DNA from: Takakia lepidozioides
Lineage: Eukaryota > Streptophyta > Takakiopsida > Takakiales > Takakiaceae
Assembly: GCA_030704615.1 (NCBI GenBank)
Contig: CM060734.1
Location: forward strand, 43,790,042-43,850,041
Direction: 5' to 3'
DNA: 60,000 nucleotides
Below, piece after piece: positions 54,571 through 60,000 of this stretch; within the stretch, counting starts at the first letter, position 1; each line of letters opens with the position of its first letter. Both the position numbers and the translations under genes were made by a program. Below the pieces are notes generated by a model. The model saw only the letters and a program-made list of their open reading frames with translations. It was not told the DNA's origin and did no database searches.

Positions 54571-55016
54571 CTACTTACGCAGTGGCGCAGGGAGAGAAGA
54601 ACAGAGGGTATCTTTTCTCTTGGTCGATGCTTGCAAGCCCCACAGGCTTACAAAAAATTACCCATAGCGTTTTGTGGCAATCATACATTTGTGTTTTGTG
54701 CCCTGCAGGCATTACTTCAGTTGTTACAGCCACAACCTTACTGTTTATCCAGAATGAAGAGGGTGAGAGGAATGGAAGAAATCAGGGTGAAGAGCACAAC
54801 AATCATGTAGAAACAAACGATTGCTACTCCATACGCGGTGAAGTTACTGAAGGACCTGCGATTAGAAGGTTTGCAAAGCAAAGATTGGACATTACACTAT
54901 AGGCAATACATGTTACAGTTTTTGCAGAACTTTGAGCCTAAAACAGGAGCGACAACGGTGAAGGGAGTTGAATTAGAGGTTACTCCCCTATACTTACAGC
55001 AATTATTTGAATTGCC
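54571..55016 (+). pseudogene. Orphan fragment of the R-family extra 3' ORF
   Basis: It matches the start of the extra coding region of R (12190-11750) at protein level: YYLRS, FLLVDACKPH, QKITH, HYRQYMLQFLQNFEPKTG and TPLYLQQLFELP. It has at least two frame changes. Neither integrase sequence before it nor the rest of the ORF after it is present, so it is a cut-out fragment of a related but distinct element. Confidence 0.8.
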
Positions 55017-55294
55017 ATAGCTTTCACCCACTTTGGTATTTCACCTACAGCTGCAGAACTGCTAGCTCCAACAGAGTTTTGACTGTCCAAAGCGATATTG
55101 AGGCCCTCAACGCCAACTACAGCAGTTTGTTGTCCATTGCTAATGCCTGACTCCCAGTATGCAATCAACTCGTCCAACTGTTCTCCACTCAAATCAGTCT
55201 GAGTTCCTTGGGAAACATAAATTCTGTCCCCTTGTGTGCACAGGCTAAGACAAAAGACCTGCCCTTCAATTACGTCCTCATTTCCCCCAGCCAT
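55017..55294 (-). pseudogene. Hypothetical coding fragment abutting the R-family fragment
   Basis: A minus-strand frame from ATG at 55294 has coding-like composition: EGQVFCLSLCTQGDRIYVSQ, LSGEQLDELIAYWESG and GEIPKWVKAM. Its last ten codons run into the R-family fragment, so the true protein is cut at about 55017. I do not recognise the family. Confidence 0.35.
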
Positions 55295-58213
55295 ACAAGG
55301 AGTACATCCCCAGATTTATCTCTCATGTAGACCAGAACAGGTTCTAGAATCAGAATTGTGGATCTTTCATGGCACACTCACACTCTAAAAATTCCATAGA
55401 TTTTTAGCAGAGTCCCAAAAACTGAAACCAGGTCGAAATAGGTAGATTTCCCCTTTCTGCAGCTATCCCCTCAAGAACTGAGTCAAACAGAGTCCATTTG
55501 ACAAAGATATGACCAATTTGGCTTTAAATCATTTAAATTAGATCAAAAGGGCCCCCCTTTTTTTTTAAAGGTTTTCAAATTTAAAAATTTGAAGTTACAC
55601 CCAAAATATCTGGTAACTGGTTCTCGGTTCCCTAAGTTCTATATGGTTTCCTAGGTTCCCTGGCCACGTGCCCTATAATTCCTAGGATTTCAGTTGTGTT
55701 TACAAATGCACCCCCACAGCTCTTGGTTACCAGTGACCTGCTCTCCTCCAGTCGAGATCCGTAGCTATGCCGAGCCTTAATCCTTTGCACCAATATTCCC
55801 AACAAAAGCAGGAGCACTTACAATGCAACCCCGGAAAGCACCAGAGCTAACTAGCTTTGATCAAGAACGCTTACAGCCCTTCATGCGTGCTGATTTTTCA
55901 AGGTGGCAACAACAGATCTGCTATCACTGATTGTGTAAGCCTTTACATGGAGTTGGCACAGGCTGCCCTCAAGTTCTAGATTGTAAACATAGACCGAGCA
56001 GGTCGTGTAGTGAGCTGGGCCCCTTCAGCTCATATCCCGCTCATACACCAAGTGTCACCTAGTGAGTCCACAGTCTCCCACTCTCATGCTCTCCTGCAAC
56101 AAACACAACCTTGAGGTTCAATCCTCCAAAACCTGAGGATCGCCAGCCTGGGGGGTTGACACTGTCAGAAAGCGCCCCTCCCTTCCAACAAATGGCCTAA
56201 GATCTAGTGACCTCGTCAATCCTTCCCTGGATTGCTCTTGCTTGGCCTTACCCACAGCTGCCTGCACCTCTCGCTGTGTTTCTGCCTGACATTTGACTAC
56301 CCTCCAAAGAATCGGGTGAAGAGAGATGACCAGTAATAGATTGCCTGGAGGCTTGCTGTTGCAAAGGGGCTGGCGTAAGTGCAGCAGCTTGTTGTGCTGG
56401 CTCAATGTGGAGTTCAGCTGCATTAACCATCTTTACAAGGCCATGCACAGGCTCATGTAAAAAGTTGCCAAGCCTATAGTTCAAAGAACCACAAAGAAAA
56501 GCTGTTGTGGCCAACTTGACCAACCACGAGGCACAAGGCGCTAGTCCCAACTTTCACTATTGGCTGGAAAGATTGCCAACCATTCTTTCCACCACAACCT
56601 TAGAAATCTTCATCATGTGTGTGAATTAATGCTTCAGGGGGCTCAAAAGAGTACTGACGTACTGGCTGGCAGGAAGTTGCAATGCCACCACATCAAGGTG
56701 GCCTGTAAGCACTGCCACCACGACCTTCTCTTCAGCAGTGTGCGGCAGGTGTCCAACTGCCCTCATGCCTTCTGCACTCCGGCCATCCCTTGGCTGCACT
56801 ACCAGCTGCTGACCTGATCCTTCACCTGGACAGAAGGGAGATCATTGCTTGGGGAGCTTTGAGCTTTGAGCAACAATAGATTCTCTGAAAGATCTCTTCA
56901 TCCCTCCCTGCTTGCGTTCATATCAGTGTAGATGAATCCCTCGTGGCCATCCTGCAGGATCTTCTCTACAGCATGCAAGCTGCACCGTTTTGCCCATATT
57001 TTTCCTGTCCAATTGCCAACCAGCAAGAAATAGAGAGGAATATGTGGAAATTTCAAGAACAACGGGCTCCGCACACGCGGTAGAGTCTGAATGCTGCTTT
57101 GTACCCAGTTGAGCTGCCAGTCTCGCATTCACTTTCCCCACCAAGGCAGCTGCATGAATACTATGAATACCATCACAGCTCCCATCTTCCACTCGCTTCC
57201 ACCACAGGACGACTGGGTTTCATTGGCATTTTCTTAACAACGTCCTCTACCTCCTTCAATTGCCCCACATGGCCAGAAGGTTCACCACACAGCTGAAGTC
57301 ATCCACTGTAGAAGTGAGGCCATCATCTTGACTTACGGAATCGAAGCGCCCCCATGGCTACATGCAGAGAGAACCCATGATACAAGCCTCTCTTTTGCAG
57401 TCCTTCACACAGCTGACAGGCCACCATGCTGGGCAAGTCCTACACCTTTCTTCGATCCCCCTGTAGTCCGGACGGACGGCAAAACCGTGGCTTGGAAGAG
57501 CACCCAGCTCCACACCCACTTACCCAATGTACTTAGCAGGCACACGCCTTAACCACTCGTAGTTGTGTTCTTATGCCGTGCGATCGTCCACTCCTGATAT
57601 GCCTCTCCAGCTTCCGTTCGATCCATCCCTGCGCTGCGGCCTCACCCTCTCAGTGGAGCCTCCCTGACAAATGGGAGCACAGGACGCGGTTACGGAGTTC
57701 GTCTCCATGCGCGCAGGCTGCAATGTGAAGAAGCTTGAAAGTGGCAGGCAACCATGGCCGAGCTGCTGCCGTGCTTCAACCACTCTACCTATACCCCCCG
57801 AGTCCCACCATTGCGACTGAGGATGTGAGACGAACTCAAGCTAGAGCCATTATATGCTCATTGCTTGAGCTGTGTACAAGACCATGACCATCTATATTAT
57901 AATAGTGCTTAAAAAAACAAAAACATCATATCTAGCTTAGCACTGGAAAACTAGATAGAGTCATCTCTCTCGAGTGATAAGAAAAGCTAAGAACACACTC
58001 TTAACACAAGAAACATGAAATCCATCTCATCATCACTCTTTCAGATAATAGTCGAGCCAGGGGCACCCCAAGCTATGGGGACTCCACCCCACAACAACCT
58101 ATCCTCCCATCATAAGTACACTCAGTTCTAAACGATGAAGGAGCTCGGTCGCGCAGGCTCAACTCGAGAGAGATGAGCTGTGCGACTGATGCTCTCGTGA
58201 AGATAAGACGGTT
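55295..58213. other. Region without a supported gene
   Basis: Many short frames exist but none shows a domain. A plus frame at 56560-56817 has several Cys/His pairs (CHHIKVACKHCHHDLLF) without the spacing of a known finger. 55500-55610 is low-complexity A/T. 57860-58030 is A-rich. Confidence 0.4.
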
Positions 58214-58272
58214 CAGGTGTCAAACTAAACTTGACACCTGATTTAACACTTGACCTAAATCCAAGTGTTAAA
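58214..58272. repeat. Two adjacent perfect hairpins
   Basis: CAGGTGTCAA (58214) pairs with TTGACACCTG (58231) across a 7-nt loop. One base later TTTAACACTTG (58242) pairs with CAAGTGTTAAA (58262) across 9 nt. The two stems share a core: GTGTCAA and GTGTTAA differ by one base. They lie ~60 bp upstream of the coiled-coil/RING gene. Confidence 0.75.
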
Positions 58273-58330
58273 TACAAATAACTAGCTTTATTCTAGTTAG
58301 TTTCACACTGTGCCTATTTAACTTGACAAG

Positions 58331-59884
58331 TTGGCCGCACATGAACAGCACATCAAAGACCTGAAGGACATTGTTCATTTGCAACGGTGGCAAATAGCGA
58401 AGTTGCTGGAAAGAATGGGGTTGGGGACTATCGACAGCGTACGCGGTGTGCTTCAGGACCCGAGGCCAATCACCAACGAGCAAGACATATTGGTGCGTTT
58501 GAATATGCCACCAATGGACATTGACCGCGTCATCGACGGGGTTGACTCAATAGGGCATGGGAATGAAGTGCAAACGTCTAAACTGGACCCGACGAGGGTT
58601 GAGGAAGAAAAAATTGCGGCGGAGAGGGCAAGAAAAGGGAAGGACCCCATAGTGGAAACTGGGGAATGTTCAGCCGTGCAAATTACATCGGCCCAAGAAC
58701 AGGAATTAGAGCAGCTTGTGGGGGAACGCGAGCAAGCTAGGGCTGTTGCAGATCGGTACTCAAATGCCATGCAAATCCGATTGTGGCCATGGTTGAAGGG
58801 GAATTGGCGGAATTGGGTGACACGGGCGGGCCATCTAGCATCATGGGAAACACGGATAGAAGAAGCGTTGTCCTCCTCCACCGTGCAGCACGTTTGTCGA
58901 ATCGAAGCGTAGATAGCATCTATGCTAATTTGCAAAGGCATGACACTGTGCGTGATGTATTCACGTCGAAGTACACTGGATTCACCACATGGGGTGATGT
59001 GGATGCCATGTTTGAGCACTGTGTGCATACAATTTCTGATACCAATAACAGCATAAACTGGGATTTAGAAGTAGAGGAGGAGTGGGACACCAGGCCAAGG
59101 ATGTCATCCTACATTCATGAGGATAAACGGATGTGGATACCACAGAGCAATCCAGTGTCATGGGTAACAGATGGTACGGTGTGCACAATGTGCCTAAACC
59201 CTTATGGACCGGAGGGAGGCTATATGCTTGGTTCATGTGGCGATTTGTTCCGCATGTCTCATATCGGCAGCCATGCGAGCCAGCCAATGCCCTGACTGCC
59301 GTGGACCAATCCATCGACGTTTCTACGAGTTGTTTGGGTTGCAAGACAATATGCCCACGGGATGCGAGTACGACCGGTATAACATGCTATTGGATGTATC
59401 GCCTTATGATTTTTTAAATTGACAGCACTGGGGGGAGACAATGACATGGGATGCTCCAAGAGAGATGCACGCCTTGGATTCGAAGACGTTAACTAGGGTT
59501 AAAGATCCGGTGATCTTTTGGGTGACATCCAACTGGGAAATAACCGTGCGTGCTAGAGGCATACGGGACCCAGTCCAAAGGGAGTTTTTTTGCCGGAACT
59601 TGGGAGGGCATTGGAGCTGTACCAGACAAAGATTCTTCCGACTGCCTGAGGATCCGTGGGTGTCAGCGGAAAACAACCCATACAATCACGAACCGATTGG
59701 GAGAGACCTATTTCTGAGGGAGTTGGAGGCTGCTAGCATCCGTTGGGAGGATATAAATGAGACGTACTGGGTGCCTCGTCGGGATGAAGGGCCATTTCTT
59801 CCAGAGTTGCGCAGAGACCCCCAGCAGGAGGAGGTGTTGGACAATTTTAAGGCTGCCATCACGAGTGTTGTAAAGTATTGGTAG
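58331..59884 (+). pseudogene. Coiled-coil and RING-finger gene with frameshifts
   Basis: The first frame (58331-58780) is helical with Glu/Arg-rich stretches (EKIAAERARKGKDPIVETG, EQELEQLVGEREQARAVAD). A shift near 58775 leads to the frame SIYANLQRHDTVRDVFTSKY and then CTMCLNPYGPEGGYMLGSCG. A second shift near 59255 leads to CLISAAMRASQCPDCRGPIH. CxxC ... C ... C ... CPDC matches a RING finger in which the central His residues are degraded (CGDLFR). A TGA at 59420 precedes a further 150 codons (FWVTSNWEITVRARGIRDP ... DLFLRELEAASIRWEDINE) to a stop at 59884. RING proteins usually act as ubiquitin ligases. This copy is decayed and could be transposon cargo. Confidence 0.55.
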
Positions 59885-60000
59885 AACACATGGCGTGAAG
59901 AGCGACACACCTGGCTCTGGCAAATGTGGAAGAGAGTCAGCACTCGCCTAGAACGCTACGCATGATGGCAAAGGTGGACCACACAACACTGGGTCCCTCT

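Noticed and set aside
56560-56817. Cys/His-rich frame as a zinc-finger protein
   Set aside because: The Cys/His spacing fits no known finger and the frame has no conserved neighbours.

Overview
This is eukaryotic, land-plant nuclear DNA. The signs are Ty3/gypsy retrotransposons with plant-type pol, a CACTA element, MULE transposases with HNH-like and SWIM zinc motifs, a PLS-type PPR gene, fragments of a plant sugar transporter (STP family), GT-AG introns, and long AT-rich gene-poor stretches. The PPR repeats resemble those of seed-free vascular plants or gymnosperms, but I cannot name the species. I see no intact host gene. Nearly everything is nested, rearranged transposon DNA.

The first 43 kb can be unpicked from target-site duplications (TSDs). 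An old gypsy element, G (gag-protease-RT on the minus strand), took two insertions. A CACTA element, C, entered gag (3-bp TSD TCT). A MULE, B1, entered between protease and RT (9-bp TSD GGCATAATC). A second, oppositely oriented copy of the same MULE, B2, entered C (9-bp TSD ACTTCAGTC; its empty site survives at 36072-36100 in a tandem duplicate). B1 itself was hit by a 12.7-kb gypsy element, R (5-bp TSD CACAT, LTRs about 960 bp, an extra ORF before gag and about 3.8 kb of extra coding sequence after integrase). Another R-family element, R', lies in the RT of G at the left edge. The TSDs of B1 and B2 are now swapped between their ends. This shows that recombination between the inverted MULEs flipped the 2.3-kb spacer 24826-27149. 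A separate 0.77-kb inversion (6974-7745) cut the 3' LTR of R and part of B1.

The most interesting content is the MULE itself, 8.4-8.6 kb without R. One half encodes a MULE transposase (zinc-finger/HNHP region, DDE-like core, SWIM finger). The other half carries a divergent multi-exon gene that looks like a beta-class amino-methyltransferase: a degenerate motif IV, then motif X, then motif I (DxxxGTG, interrupted by an intron) and motif II (FFGMEAD). Each copy also carries two arrays of short palindromes whose cores are nearly all GTYRAC. Both copies share nonsense mutations and are decayed.

C (24826-25547 plus 35768-41421) shows no transposase but holds tandem duplications and a decayed PPR gene. 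Right of 43.5 kb the window holds a hypothetical decayed gene, a tRNA-like unit, a degenerate tandem repeat of about 160 bp, three tandem fragments of an STP sugar-transporter gene, a diverged third MULE transposase (B3, 51379-53944), an orphan piece of the R-family extra ORF, and a decayed coiled-coil/RING-finger gene at the right edge.
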